This document shows, one piece after another, positions 7,590-16,262 of a DNA stretch of 37,710 nt. The notes beneath the pieces were generated by a model, which saw only the letters and a program-made list of their open reading frames with translations, did not search any database and was not told the DNA's origin. Each line of letters starts with the position of its first letter. Position 1 is the first letter of the stretch. The position numbers were made by a program, and so were the translations under genes. The stretch spans positions 1-37,710 of the forward strand of contig CALXUG010000029.1 in the NCBI GenBank assembly GCA_944391625.1, read 5' to 3'. This DNA comes from an uncultured Clostridia bacterium. Lineage in GTDB: Bacteria; Bacillota; Peptococcia; Peptococcales; Peptococcaceae.

Positions 7590-8633
7590 ATGGTATTGCG
7601 GGAAGAAATTGAAGCCTGGGAGCAAAAACAGCTGTCTAGGTGGGCTACCTTATCGACACAAAGTTTGGGCAGGGTGCGTCCGGAAAAGCCGGATGAACTC
7701 CGAACCTGTTTTATGCGGGATCGGGACCGGATCATTCATTCCAAAGCGTTCCGCCGTTTAAATCAAAAGACGCAGGTGTATATTACGCCGTCGGGAGATC
7801 ATTATCGCACTAGGCTGACGCACACCTTAGAGGTGAATCAGATCGCCAAAACCATTGGGAAGGCGTTGTGGCTCAATGAGGATTTGATTGAAGCCATTGC
7901 TCTGGCCCATGATGTGGGGCATACACCCTTTGCCCATACCGGCGAGGAGGTTTTGAACGAGCTGATGCCCGGCGGATTTCGGCATAACCGCAACAGTGTG
8001 CGGGTGCTGGAGCGGATTGAACGGCATAATGGTGAACGGGGACTGAATCTTTCGCAGGAAGTATTGGATGGTGTGCTGCATCACAGCGGCTATGCCACGG
8101 CGCAGAAATGCGCTGCTACATTGGAGGGGCAGATCATTCGGTTCAGCGACAAGATTGCCTATGTACAGCATGATATTGATGACAGCATCCGCGCCAATGT
8201 GCTGCGGGAGGAATTGCTGCCGGCGGAATATACTGCGGTGCTGGGGCATAGTCATGGAGAGCGGATCACAACGCTGGTTGCGGATCTGGTGCAGCATGCA
8301 AGGCAGCTGATGGAGCAAGCGGACAGCAGGGAGCAGGTGGTGCTGGGATTTACACCGGAGGTGGATTGGGCTTTGCGCGGGTTGCGTTCGTTTATGTTTG
8401 ATACCGTTTACAAGGGCGGCATTTGCGCCATGGAACGGGAGCGGGCTGCGTTGGTGGTGCGATATTTGTTTGAACATTATTGCAGCCATCCTGAACAGAT
8501 GCCCGATGTGTATCAGCAGATTGCCGCAGAGGAAGGTGTGCGGCAGGGTGTTTGCGATTATATTTCCGGTATGTCCGATGCATTTTGCATTGCATCTTTC
8601 AAAGAAATTACCATTCCGCGCTCTTTTATCTGA
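7590..8633 (+). CDS. dgt: deoxyguanosinetriphosphate triphosphohydrolase-like protein
   Basis: An HD-superfamily phosphohydrolase of 347 residues. Family members cut dNTPs to the nucleoside and triphosphate. Visible marks are FMRDRDRIIHSKAFRRLNQKTQV near residue 41, RTRLTHTLEV with metal ligand His78, and LAHDVGHTPFAHTGE with the HD pair at 107-108. A later Asp lies in SDKIAYVQHDIDD. ATG 7590 is chosen because AAAGAGAGGG precedes it; in-frame starts at 7554 and 7560 lack an RBS. The neighbourhood dgt-dnaG-rpoD is common in Clostridia, where Dgt may tune dNTP pools near the primase and sigma genes. Confidence 0.9.
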   Translation: MVLREEIEAWEQKQLSRWATLSTQSLGRVRPEKPDELRTCFMRDRDRIIHSKAFRRLNQKTQVYITPSGDHYRTRLTHTLEVNQIAKTIGKALWLNEDLIEAIALAHDVGHTPFAHTGEEVLNELMPGGFRHNRNSVRVLERIERHNGERGLNLSQEVLDGVLHHSGYATAQKCAATLEGQIIRFSDKIAYVQHDIDDSIRANVLREELLPAEYTAVLGHSHGERITTLVADLVQHARQLMEQADSREQVVLGFTPEVDWALRGLRSFMFDTVYKGGICAMERERAALVVRYLFEHYCSHPEQMPDVYQQIAAEEGVRQGVCDYISGMSDAFCIASFKEITIPRSFI

Positions 8634-8780
8634 ATGCAGGCGCAAGGAATGCAGGATAATGCAGATTTTTAGACGATTTGATAAAAAATGAAAAATAAAA
8701 AAATTATTTTTGAAAATAAAGAGGAAATTTAAAATTTTTAGCGAATTCTTAGCAAGATAAATGAAAAAATGGGTGATGAT

Positions 8781-10592
8781 ATGTCTACTGGATATATACC
8801 GCAGGAGATTTTGGATGAAATTGTTGCCCGGTGCGATATTGTTTCAGTTATTAATGAATATGTGCCGTTAAAACGAAGAGGGAGTAATTATCAGGGTTTG
8901 TGTCCTTTTCACAATGAAAAAACTCCTTCTTTTTCTGTTTCTCCGGGAAAGCAGATTTTTCATTGTTTTGGTTGTGGAAAAGGCGGCAATGTGTTTCGGT
9001 TTGTCATGGAAATAGAGGGCATTTCCTTTCTGGAAGCTGTGGAAAAGCTGGCCAAAAGAGCCGGTGTGCAGCTGCCGGAAAAGGAATTGACGGCAGGGCA
9101 GCGAAAACAGATGGAGCAGCGAAAACGGTACTTGCAGATCAATGAATTGGTGACGAGGTATTATCACACAGTGCTGATGGAGCATGCCATGGGGCAGCCA
9201 TATCGGGAGTATCTCCGACAGCGGCAGATAACCCGGGAAACCGCCGAAAAGTTTCGGCTTGGCGCTACGCCGAACGGGTGGGATAGTTTGTATCAATTTT
9301 TAAAGACCAAAAAAATCAGTCCGCAGGAAATGCTGGATCTGGGGCTGGTCAGCGTCAGTCAAAAAACAGGACGGTATGTGGACCGGTTTCGGCAGCGATT
9401 GATATTTCCTATTGGTGATGAAAAAGGAAATATTATCGCCTTTGGCGGACGCATTATTGATAAGGAATCTAGTCCGCAGAAGTATCTGAACTCGCCGGAC
9501 ACGCCGTTGTTTCATAAAAGCCGCAATCTGTACGGGCTGCATTTGGCGCGCAATAAGATTCGTAATGCCGATCAGGCCATTATTGTGGAAGGGTACATGG
9601 ACGTGATCAGCTGCCATCAATATGGCATTGATAATGCGGTGGCGCCGTTGGGTACGGCGTTTACGCCGGAGCAGGGCAAGCTGCTGATGCGCAACACCTA
9701 TCAGGTAGGCATCTCTTTTGACGGGGACAGCGCCGGTGTGAAAGCGACCATGCGTTGTTTGGATATTTTGTCTGATCTGGGCTGTACAGCCCGTGTGATA
9801 CAGATTCCCGACAGAGCCGATCCTGATGAATATTTGAAAAAATATGGAAAGGAAGCTTTTGAACAGTTAATTTCCGACAGTCAGGAGCTGATTATGTATA
9901 AAATTGCCAGATATATGGAAACAACTAATACAGATAGTATTGCGGGAAAGATGCAGGTTGTGACTCAGCTTTTGCCGGATCTTCGCAAAATGCAGAGCGC
10001 CGTGGCGCGGGAGAGTGCTATTCGGGAAATCAGTCAGCAACTGCAGGTTAGTGAAAAGGCTGTTTGGGCAGAGTTGCAAACTGCATCGTCCGCTTCCGGG
10101 CAAAGGCAGCGGATGCCGGAGCCAGAATCCGCTGAGCAGGAAAAAGAATTTCCGGCAGGGAATATAGAAAGTAAAGTCGAAAAGAATGTTCTGCGTATTT
10201 TATTTGACCGCCCGGATCTGTTGAGCGTGGCAGAAGCCTATGGGGGCGCTGCCATGTTTGGATCAACTGCAGCTGCGCTGTATTGCGATTTTGCAGACAG
10301 TATCAAACGCTGTGGGAAAGTGGACAGTTCCGGGATTTCTCAGGATAAAAGTCAGCTGTTGGCTGACATTGTAATGGAGGAGACGTATATCACCGATCAG
10401 GAGAAAGCATTAAAAGATGCGCTCTGGCAAATGAAACAGGAGCAACTGGATCAGGAATATCAAAAAATGGTTCAAAAATTAACAGAAGCTGAAAAAATGG
10501 GGGCCGCAGAGGATATGCAAGAGGCGTTGCAGGAATTGGATACAATCCGACGGGTAAAAAAAGAGTATGAAGCATCAAGAAAGGGGGAATAG
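8781..10592 (+). CDS. dnaG: DNA primase
   Basis: Makes RNA primers for the replication fork and works with the replicative helicase. The CHC2 zinc finger is complete (Cys41, His44, Cys62, Cys65 in CPFH and HCFGC). The catalytic core contains EGYMDVIS and SFDGDSAG of the Toprim fold. The poorly conserved C-terminal ~170 residues should be the helicase-binding region. About 603 residues is normal. ATG 8781 (MSTGYIPQEI) fits family starts and has GGGTGAT just upstream; ATG 8769 in the same frame would add four residues and cannot be excluded. The rpoD start lies 3 bases after its stop, so the two form an operon. Confidence 0.95.
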   Translation: MSTGYIPQEILDEIVARCDIVSVINEYVPLKRRGSNYQGLCPFHNEKTPSFSVSPGKQIFHCFGCGKGGNVFRFVMEIEGISFLEAVEKLAKRAGVQLPEKELTAGQRKQMEQRKRYLQINELVTRYYHTVLMEHAMGQPYREYLRQRQITRETAEKFRLGATPNGWDSLYQFLKTKKISPQEMLDLGLVSVSQKTGRYVDRFRQRLIFPIGDEKGNIIAFGGRIIDKESSPQKYLNSPDTPLFHKSRNLYGLHLARNKIRNADQAIIVEGYMDVISCHQYGIDNAVAPLGTAFTPEQGKLLMRNTYQVGISFDGDSAGVKATMRCLDILSDLGCTARVIQIPDRADPDEYLKKYGKEAFEQLISDSQELIMYKIARYMETTNTDSIAGKMQVVTQLLPDLRKMQSAVARESAIREISQQLQVSEKAVWAELQTASSASGQRQRMPEPESAEQEKEFPAGNIESKVEKNVLRILFDRPDLLSVAEAYGGAAMFGSTAAALYCDFADSIKRCGKVDSSGISQDKSQLLADIVMEETYITDQEKALKDALWQMKQEQLDQEYQKMVQKLTEAEKMGAAEDMQEALQELDTIRRVKKEYEASRKGE

Positions 10593-10595
10593 CAA

Positions 10596-11771
10596 ATGGC
10601 AGGAAGAGATATCAGAAAAGAAAAGGAAAAAGTAAGACAGTTACTGGCTAAGGGCAAAGAAAAAGGAACGCTGTCTTATGAAGAAATTATGGATAGTTTA
10701 AGCAGTACAGAGCTTTCTCCTGAACAAATTGATGATGTTTATGAGCAGATCAGCGCGATGGGAATCAAGCTTGTACATGCTGCGTCCGAAAAGGATAAGT
10801 CTGATTTGGACGAAGAAGAAATGGAAATTGTGCTGCTGGAAACAGATGATGGTTCGCTGGATGCTGTTCTGAATGATGAGTTAGCGCCGGAGGATATCGA
10901 AGAAGAAGTTATAGACCTGGATCTGAGCGTGCCGGAGGGCGTGGGTATTGATGACCCTGTCCGTATGTATTTGAAAGAAATCGGACGGGTTCCTCTGTTA
11001 AGCGCCGAGGAAGAAGTCCGTTTGGCCAAACGGATGGAACAGGGTGATGAGGAGGCAAAGAAACAGTTGGCGGAAGCCAATCTGCGTCTGGTTGTCAGCA
11101 TTGCCAAACGGTATGTAGGGCGCGGCATGCTCTTTTTGGATTTGATTCAGGAAGGAAATCTGGGTTTGATCAAAGCGGTAGAAAAATTTGATTACGGCAA
11201 GGGTTTTAAATTCAGTACCTATGCGACCTGGTGGATTCGGCAGGCCATTACCAGAGCTATTGCCGATCAGGCAAGAACCATTCGGATTCCTGTGCATATG
11301 GTGGAAACCATTAATAAATTGATTCGTGTTTCCCGTCAATTGCTGCAGGAGTTGGGCCGTGATCCAACACCGGAAGAAATTGCAGCGGCCATGGAAATTC
11401 CGGTAGAGCGTGTGCGTGAGATCCAGAAAGTGGCACAGGAACCGGTTTCTTTGGAAACACCCATTGGGGAAGAAGAAGACAGCCACCTGGGAGATTTCAT
11501 CGAAGATGAAGATGCACCGGCGCCGGCTGAAGCGGCATCTTATATTTTGCTGAAAGAGCAGCTGGAAAGCGTGCTGGATACATTGACTGCCCGTGAGGAA
11601 AAGGTATTGCGTTTGCGGTTTGGGTTGGATGACGGGCGTTCCAGAACATTGGAAGAAGTGGGACAGGAATTTGGTGTTACCAGAGAACGAATTCGGCAGA
11701 TTGAAGCAAAAGCGCTGCGCAAATTGCGTCATCCGAGCAGAAGCCGTAAGTTAAAAGATTATTTAGATTAA
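10596..11771 (+). CDS. rpoD: primary sigma factor RpoD/SigA
   Basis: The 391-residue housekeeping sigma factor that directs RNA polymerase to -35/-10 promoters. Region 1.1 is about residues 5-60. Region 1.2 begins [12 protein letters not shown], and region 2 holds [22 protein letters not shown] and [10 protein letters not shown] for -10 melting. Region 3 contains [10 protein letters not shown]. Region 4 ends with the DNA-binding helix [23 protein letters not shown]. Like B. subtilis SigA, it lacks the large non-conserved region of Proteobacterial sigma-70. The RBS is a run of G in AAAGGGGGAATAG. Its stop lies within a 21-bp tandem A-rich repeat that leads into the tRNA promoter. Confidence 0.97.
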   Translation: MAGRDIRKEKEKVRQLLAKGKEKGTLSYEEIMDSLSSTELSPEQIDDVYEQISAMGIKLVHAASEKDKSDLDEEEMEIVLLETDDGSLDAVLNDELAPEDIEEEVIDLDLSVPEGVGIDDPVRMYLKEIGRVPLLSAEEEVRLAKRMEQGDEEAKKQLAEANLRLVVSIAKRYVGRGMLFLDLIQEGNLGLIKAVEKFDYGKGFKFSTYATWWIRQAITRAIADQARTIRIPVHMVETINKLIRVSRQLLQELGRDPTPEEIAAAMEIPVERVREIQKVAQEPVSLETPIGEEEDSHLGDFIEDEDAPAPAEAASYILLKEQLESVLDTLTAREEKVLRLRFGLDDGRSRTLEEVGQEFGVTRERIRQIEAKALRKLRHPSRSRKLKDYLD

Positions 11772-11806
11772 AAATAAATTAAAAATGATTAAAAATAAAT
11801 TAAAAA
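11766..11806 (+). repeat. 21-bp tandem A/T-rich repeat, possible UP element
   Basis: A 20-base block beginning GATTAAAAATAAATT occurs twice, with copies starting at 11766 and 11787, so the period is 21. It overlaps the rpoD stop and ends 4 bases before the -35 box of the tRNA promoter. Phased A-tracts at this place resemble an UP element that would strengthen that promoter. Confidence 0.5.
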
Positions 11807-11810
11807 AGGC

Positions 11811-11839
11811 TTGACTTTATCAGTATATTAACATATAAT
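11811..11839 (+). promoter_or_regulatory. promoter of the first tRNA cluster
   Basis: TTGACT (11811-11816) and TATAAT (11834-11839) are separated by 17 bases. Start of transcription is expected near 11846, about 34 bases before the first tRNA. Confidence 0.8.
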
Positions 11840-11879
11840 ACAAAAGGCTCCTGCGTTAAGGATGAACAACAGGGTGCGT

Positions 11880-11952
11880 GGGCCTATAGCTCAGCGGTTA
11901 GAGCATCCGACTCATAACCGGACGGTCCTTGGTTCAAACCCAAGTGGGCCCA
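11880..11952 (+). tRNA. tRNA with anticodon CAU (Met or Ile2)
   Basis: Cloverleaf: acceptor GGGCCTA/TGGGCCC with one G:T wobble, D arm GCTC/GAGC, anticodon loop CTCATAA, T arm CTTGG/CCAAG with TTCAAAC loop. The D arm lacks initiator features and the first acceptor pair is G:C, so it is not the initiator. A CAU anticodon leaves elongator Met or lysidine-modified Ile2; Ile2 is a fair guess. CCA is not encoded. Confidence 0.85.
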
Positions 11953-11978
11953 CTTATTATATGATTGGTATACTGTAT

Positions 11979-12052
11979 GGCATGTTGGAGAAGGGGCTTA
12001 ACTCACCAGCCTTTCACGCTGGCACTCACGGGTTCGAATCCCGTACATGTCA
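11979..12052 (+). tRNA. tRNA-Glu (UUC)
   Basis: Acceptor GGCATGT/ACATGTC with one wobble, anticodon stem CCAGC/GCTGG around loop CTTTCAC (anticodon TTC), T arm ACGGG/CCCGT with TTCGAAT loop. CCA is not encoded. It lies 26 bases after the CAU tRNA. Confidence 0.9.
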
Positions 12053-12057
12053 TTCCC

Positions 12058-12130
12058 GGGCGTTTAGCTCAGCTGGGAGAGCGTCTGCCTTACAAGCAGA
12101 ATGTCGGCGGTTCGATCCCGTCAACGCCCA
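12058..12130 (+). tRNA. tRNA-Val (UAC)
   Basis: Acceptor GGGCGTT/AACGCCC, D arm GCTC/GAGC, anticodon stem TCTGC/GCAGA around loop CTTACAA (anticodon TAC), T arm GGCGG/CCGTC with TTCGATC loop. CCA is not encoded. It lies only 5 bases after tRNA-Glu, so the tRNAs are one transcript. Confidence 0.93.
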
Positions 12131-12138
12131 TTGTCTAT

Positions 12139-12182
12139 GGTGTCGCAACGGATGCATGTCCGGTTGTCGATGCCATTTTTTT
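12139..12182 (+). terminator. terminator of the first tRNA cluster
   Basis: GGTGTCGCAACGGA pairs, with small bulges, with TCCGGTTGTCGATGCC, followed by seven T. It separates the tRNAs from the tsaE operon. Confidence 0.6.
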
Positions 12183-12267
12183 GTATAAAATTTTCCAAAC
12201 AGGGAAACCTAACAATGAATTGAAGTGCATCAATTGATTTTATTTTTCTGAGGGGAATGAGAGGTAT

Positions 12268-12744
12268 ATGATTAAAATTATTACAAAAACGCCGCAGGAA
12301 TTGGAGTATTTGGGCAAACGGTTGGCCCAGTTTTTACAGCCCGGGGATTTTTTGGCGTTAGACGGCGATCTGGGGGCTGGCAAAACATTGTTGACGCAGG
12401 GTATTGCCCAGGGGCTGGAAGTGAAGGAAGATATCAATAGCCCTACGTTTACCATTATCCATGAGTATCAGTCAGGACGGCTTCCATTGTATCATATGGA
12501 TGTTTACCGTCTGAAACAGCCGGAAGAACTGTATGATTTGGGATATGAAGAATATTTTTATGGACAGGGTGTTACGGTAGTGGAATGGGCGCAGATAGTT
12601 GCGTCGCTGCTGCCTGATGAATATTTGGGCATGGAGATTGCCGTTGTGCCGGAAGGACGGGAATTGCGGTTTGCGCCTTTTGGCAGTCGTTATGAACATA
12701 TGATAGAGGAGCTGACAGGTTGTGATTATTCTAAGTATCGATAG
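12268..12744 (+). CDS. tsaE: tRNA t6A synthesis ATPase TsaE
   Basis: ATPase partner of TsaB-TsaD in making N6-threonylcarbamoyladenosine at position 37 of ANN-decoding tRNAs. The 158 residues hold the Walker A loop GDLGAGKT (33-40), a switch-like SPTFTIIHEY and LYHMDVYRL, and VVEWAQ near the end. AGAGG precedes the ATG. Its last 23 bases overlap the GTG start of tsaB, a tight coupling usual for this operon. Confidence 0.95.
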   Translation: MIKIITKTPQELEYLGKRLAQFLQPGDFLALDGDLGAGKTLLTQGIAQGLEVKEDINSPTFTIIHEYQSGRLPLYHMDVYRLKQPEELYDLGYEEYFYGQGVTVVEWAQIVASLLPDEYLGMEIAVVPEGRELRFAPFGSRYEHMIEELTGCDYSKYR

Positions 12745-13429
12745 TTCTACGCCGGTGGCGGGCGTTGCTGTTGCTGATGGAGAACAATTGCTTGGTGAGA
12801 TTTTTTTGAACACCAAAAATACCCATTTGGAAAAATTGCTGCCGCTGATTCAGCAGCTACTGCAGGATTTGGAATTATCTGTGGAGGATTTGGATGCGGT
12901 GGCAGTAACTCAGGGACCGGGCTCTTTTACAGGATTGCGAATTGGAATGGCAACAGCCAAAGGTCTGGCGCAGGGGGCCGACAAGAAATTGATTGCAGTG
13001 CCGACGCTGGATTGTTTGGCTCGTAATCTGCTGCATTATCCCGGTGTGATCTGTCCTATCTTAAATGCGCAGAAAAAACAAGTGTATACTGCCCTTTATC
13101 GCGGCGGTCACCAGTTGGAGCGGCTCAGTGATTATCAGGCCATTGGGGTGGAACAATTGGCGCAACAGTTATTGCAGCTTGAGGAGGACGTTTGGTTTTT
13201 GGGGGATGGCGTGGCTGTTTTTGCCGATGTGCTGGCGGAGAAATTGGGCAGTCAATGCCATTTTGCAGAAGGCAATGTAAGATTATCCCGGGCCGGTTCA
13301 CTGGCCATGTTGGCGGCAGAGCGGGCAACATGCGGACAGTTTGATGATTTGTTTCAAACAGAGCTGATCTATATTAGAAAACCGGAGGCGGAAGTGCAAT
13401 GGGAAGCCAGACATCAGGGACAGCAATAG
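12722..13429 (+). CDS. tsaB: tRNA t6A synthesis protein TsaB
   Basis: ASKHA-fold pseudo-enzyme that dimerises with TsaD and scaffolds the t6A complex. The 235 residues begin IILSIDSSTPVAGVAV, and the conserved GPGSFTGLRIGMATAKGLA appears near residue 67. The start is GTG inside the tsaE coding end, with GAGGAG about 10 bases upstream. The stop lies within the start of rimI, another overlap. Confidence 0.93.
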   Translation: MIILSIDSSTPVAGVAVADGEQLLGEIFLNTKNTHLEKLLPLIQQLLQDLELSVEDLDAVAVTQGPGSFTGLRIGMATAKGLAQGADKKLIAVPTLDCLARNLLHYPGVICPILNAQKKQVYTALYRGGHQLERLSDYQAIGVEQLAQQLLQLEEDVWFLGDGVAVFADVLAEKLGSQCHFAEGNVRLSRAGSLAMLAAERATCGQFDDLFQTELIYIRKPEAEVQWEARHQGQQ

Positions 13430-13932
13430 AGCTGCAGCAAAATTTGCAATCTTCTGACATGGCCAAACGGGTTTTTGTTTGTCCGATGGAGCTGAAACAT
13501 ATTCCCCGGGTTTGCCTTCTGGAACAGCTTTGTTTTTCCAGTCCCTGGACGGAGCGGATGTTTACCGAGGAACTGGAAAAGAATCCCCTTTGTCGGTATC
13601 TGGTGCTGCTGGATCGGGAAAATCCCACTGAGGTGGTTGCCTATGCTGGTTACTGGAAAATTTTTGATGAAGGGCATATTACCAATGTGGCTGTCCATCC
13701 GCAATGGCAGCGGCAAAAGGCCGGCACCTATCTGATGGAGCAGATGATGTGCTTTGCCAAAGCGGAAGGGGTGCGCTCCATGACTCTGGAGGTGCGTCAG
13801 TCCAACCAAATCGCCCGCAGGCTTTATGAAAAGTTGGGATTTCGGGCCGAGGGAATCCGGAAAAAATATTATGAAGATAATCAAGAGGATGCTGTCATTA
13901 TGTGGTATCGTGAGGAAGGAGCGCAGGCATAG
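13399..13932 (+). CDS. rimI: ribosomal-protein-S18-alanine N-acetyltransferase RimI
   Basis: A GNAT-fold acetyltransferase of 177 residues expected to acetylate the N-terminal alanine of S18 or other proteins with acetyl-CoA. Marks are [35 protein letters not shown] (the acetyl-CoA loop, slightly divergent from RxxGxG), and [18 protein letters not shown]. It carries about 30 more N-terminal residues than typical RimI; an internal Met at residue 21 would be closer to normal but has no RBS, whereas GGAGG precedes ATG 13399. Its place between tsaB and tsaD is the usual one. Confidence 0.88.
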   Translation: MGSQTSGTAIELQQNLQSSDMAKRVFVCPMELKHIPRVCLLEQLCFSSPWTERMFTEELEKNPLCRYLVLLDRENPTEVVAYAGYWKIFDEGHITNVAVHPQWQRQKAGTYLMEQMMCFAKAEGVRSMTLEVRQSNQIARRLYEKLGFRAEGIRKKYYEDNQEDAVIMWYREEGAQA

Positions 13933-13937
13933 GAACG

Positions 13938-14966
13938 ATGGAAGATACAATCATATTAGCAATTGAGTCCAGTTGTGATGAAACAGCTGTGGCTGTCATA
14001 AAAAACGGGCATGAAATTTTGTCCAATGTGGTTTCTACACAAATCGCCATTCATCGCCGTTATGGCGGTGTTGTGCCGGAGATAGCTTCTCGTAAGCATT
14101 TGGAATTGATCAATGTGGTGATCGCAGAAGCGCTGGAGCAGGCAGAGCTGTCTTTAAAGGACATTACCCATATTGCAGTGACCTATGGTCCGGGGCTGGT
14201 GGGCGCGCTGCTGGTAGGGGTAGCCACAGCCAAGGCGCTGGCATTTTCTTCCGGTAAACCGTTGATTGGCGTACATCACATTGAAGGTCATATTTGCGCC
14301 AATTTTCTGGTAAAACAGGATTTGCAGTTTCCTTTGGTTTGTCTGGTGGTATCCGGTGGACATACCAATATCATTAAAATTACCGATCATGGGCAATATC
14401 TGTTGCTGGGCCAAACCAGAGATGATGCGGCCGGCGAAGCCTACGATAAGATTGCCCGCGCCATTGGATTGCCTTATCCCGGCGGTCCGCAGATTGAAAA
14501 ACTGGCCAAGGAAGGAAATCCTGCCGCCATTGAGCTGCCCAGAGCCTGGATGGGCGAGGACAGCTTTGATTTCAGTTTTAGCGGGCTAAAATCGGCGGTG
14601 CTGAATTATTTGAATCAGGCAAAGATGAAAGGGGAATCCATTGTTGCGGCTGATGTGGCGGCCAGCTTTCAGCAGGCGGTGCTGGATGTGCTGGTGCAGA
14701 AAACCATCCATGCAGCCGAGCAAAGCGGTGTGGATACCATTTTGCTGGCCGGTGGCGTAGCGGCCAACGGAACATTGCGGGAACAGCTGCAGCAGGCTGC
14801 CGCGGCCAAAGGTATGCAGGTTTATTATCCGCCGGTGCAGTTTTGCACCGACAATGCAGCCATGATTGGCGCGGCGGCGCATTATAAAGCCGTTCGGCAG
14901 GAATATGCGCCTTTGTCGTTAGATGTAAATCCTAACTTATCTTTTGAAACCTTATTATCCAGATAA
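13938..14966 (+). CDS. tsaD: tRNA N6-adenosine threonylcarbamoyltransferase TsaD
   Basis: Catalytic subunit that transfers the threonylcarbamoyl group to A37 of tRNA. The 342-residue length is normal. It starts [14 protein letters not shown] and has the metal ligands His114 and His118 in HHIEGH, plus [18 protein letters not shown] and a late [12 protein letters not shown] with DNAAMIG. It lies 5 bases after rimI and is last in the operon. The partner TsaC/YwlC is not in this window. Confidence 0.96.
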   Translation: MEDTIILAIESSCDETAVAVIKNGHEILSNVVSTQIAIHRRYGGVVPEIASRKHLELINVVIAEALEQAELSLKDITHIAVTYGPGLVGALLVGVATAKALAFSSGKPLIGVHHIEGHICANFLVKQDLQFPLVCLVVSGGHTNIIKITDHGQYLLLGQTRDDAAGEAYDKIARAIGLPYPGGPQIEKLAKEGNPAAIELPRAWMGEDSFDFSFSGLKSAVLNYLNQAKMKGESIVAADVAASFQQAVLDVLVQKTIHAAEQSGVDTILLAGGVAANGTLREQLQQAAAAKGMQVYYPPVQFCTDNAAMIGAAAHYKAVRQEYAPLSLDVNPNLSFETLLSR

Positions 14967-14997
14967 TTACCCAGGTAAATATAAAAATCTTCATTAG

Positions 14998-15030
14998 AAA
15001 CTCTCTTTCTTTTTGGGAAAGGGAGTTTTT
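14998..15030 (+). terminator. terminator of the tsa operon
   Basis: AAACTCTCTTTC pairs with GAAAGGGAGTTT (one wobble) around a short loop, followed by T. Confidence 0.8.
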
Positions 15031-15046
15031 CTTTTGGGAAAGGATG

Positions 15047-15055
15047 TGCTATAAT
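15047..15055 (+). promoter_or_regulatory. extended -10 promoter
   Basis: TGCTATAAT has a perfect TATAAT plus the TG extension. The matching -35 is weak. It lies about 80 bases ahead of the ABM-domain gene. Confidence 0.5.
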
Positions 15056-15137
15056 AAAAACCGTAAATTTTGTGAAAAGCAATCTGTGATGTTGCCGTTT
15101 ATGAATAAATAAAAAATGAACACAAGGGGTGTTTTAG

Positions 15138-15425
15138 ATGATTATATTACATGTAACCTATACTGCTAAACCCGGCCAGAAGGAAAACTATCTAAAGGCT
15201 GTTGCGGCGGCGGGCATTGATGCTGCCTCCAGAGCAGAAGCGGGAAATATTCGATATGATTACTTTTATGCAGCACAGCAGGAGGATACCATTTTACTGG
15301 TGGAAGTATGGGAAACTGCGGCGGCGCTGGAAGCCCATAAAGCAACTGCCCATTTTCAGCAGTTGGCCTCTATTAAGGATCAATATATAGAACAGACTGC
15401 TGTAGAGCGGTTTGCCTGGGAATAA
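15138..15425 (+). CDS. antibiotic biosynthesis monooxygenase (ABM) domain protein
   Basis: A 95-residue single-domain protein of the dimeric alpha/beta-barrel ABM family, which includes YgiN-type quinol monooxygenases. Visible features are IILHVTYTAKPGQKENYLKA, a GNIRYDYFYA strand, LLVEVWETAAALEAHKATAHF and a short end helix. Members act on quinols or are of unknown role; no cofactor is needed. AAGGGG lies upstream. It is 15 bases before the PHP phosphatase gene and probably shares its transcript. The exact substrate cannot be told. Confidence 0.8.
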   Translation: MIILHVTYTAKPGQKENYLKAVAAAGIDAASRAEAGNIRYDYFYAAQQEDTILLVEVWETAAALEAHKATAHFQQLASIKDQYIEQTAVERFAWE

Positions 15426-15440
15426 AGGGGGCGCCGTATT

Positions 15441-16250
15441 ATGTTAGCAGCAGATTGCCATGTCCATTCGGTGTTTTCCAGTGATTCGGATACACCGGTG
15501 GAAGCCATGATCGAAGCGGCGATTAGGCAGGGGCGTACTTATTTTTATCTGACAGACCATCATGATGTGGATTATCCGGTGGGAGAAGATGAGCGGGACT
15601 TTATATTAGATATGGATGGATATCTGGCAGCTTTGGCTCGGTTGCGGGAAACATACCGGAATCAAATTCAGATCCGCACCGGTATAGAACTGGGGCTGAT
15701 GGCGCAGAGCGCTGACAAGATCAATGCCTTTGCCGCCCGATATTCGGTGGATTTCATCATTGGTTCTTCTCATCTTGTGCAGGGGCAGGACCCCTATTAT
15801 GCCCAATATTATGAGGGTAAGACAGAGCATCAGGCTTATGAGGAATATTTTTTGTCCATTTTAGAAAATGTGAAAGTATTTGATTGCTTTCAGGTATATG
15901 GTCATTTGGACTATGTCATCCGGTATGGTCCTAGCAAAGATTTACACTATGATCCATTGGATTATTACGATATTTTTAAAGAATTGCTGACCGTATTGAT
16001 TGAAAAGGGCAAAGGAATCGAAATCAACACCGGCAGTTTGTATAAGGGCTTTTCCTATCCCCATCCCCATGAAACAATTTTAAAACTCTACCGCCAGCTG
16101 CATGGAGAGATTATTACGGTGGGCAGTGATGCTCATGTGCCCCAGTACCTGGGATATGGCTTTGAACGGGCAGAGGCATTGCTGCGATCCTGCGGATTTA
16201 ACTATTATACGCTGTTTGAAAATGGGAAGCCCTGTCAGATCGCCCTTTAA
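15441..16250 (+). CDS. PHP-family histidinol-phosphatase-like protein
   Basis: A 269-residue metal-dependent phosphoesterase of the PHP superfamily, closest in form to the HisJ/HisK histidinol-phosphatases. Metal ligands are seen in DCHVHSVFSSDS at the N-terminus, LTDHHDVDY, GIELGL, GSSHLV, YGHLDYVIRYG and GSDAHVP near residue 228. No other his genes are in the window, so a role in histidine synthesis rests on family alone. The stop is followed at once by the AGGAGG used by the next gene. Confidence 0.8.
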   Translation: MLAADCHVHSVFSSDSDTPVEAMIEAAIRQGRTYFYLTDHHDVDYPVGEDERDFILDMDGYLAALARLRETYRNQIQIRTGIELGLMAQSADKINAFAARYSVDFIIGSSHLVQGQDPYYAQYYEGKTEHQAYEEYFLSILENVKVFDCFQVYGHLDYVIRYGPSKDLHYDPLDYYDIFKELLTVLIEKGKGIEINTGSLYKGFSYPHPHETILKLYRQLHGEIITVGSDAHVPQYLGYGFERAEALLRSCGFNYYTLFENGKPCQIAL

Positions 16251-16262
16251 GGAGGAATTTTC

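Noticed and set aside
8691-8711. AAAAATAA/TTATTTTT dyad after dgt
   Set aside because: It is all A and T and so common in this AT-rich gap that a terminator claim is not safe.
11862-12237. Open frames of 90-108 codons over the first tRNA cluster
   Set aside because: They lie wholly on three well-formed tRNA genes.
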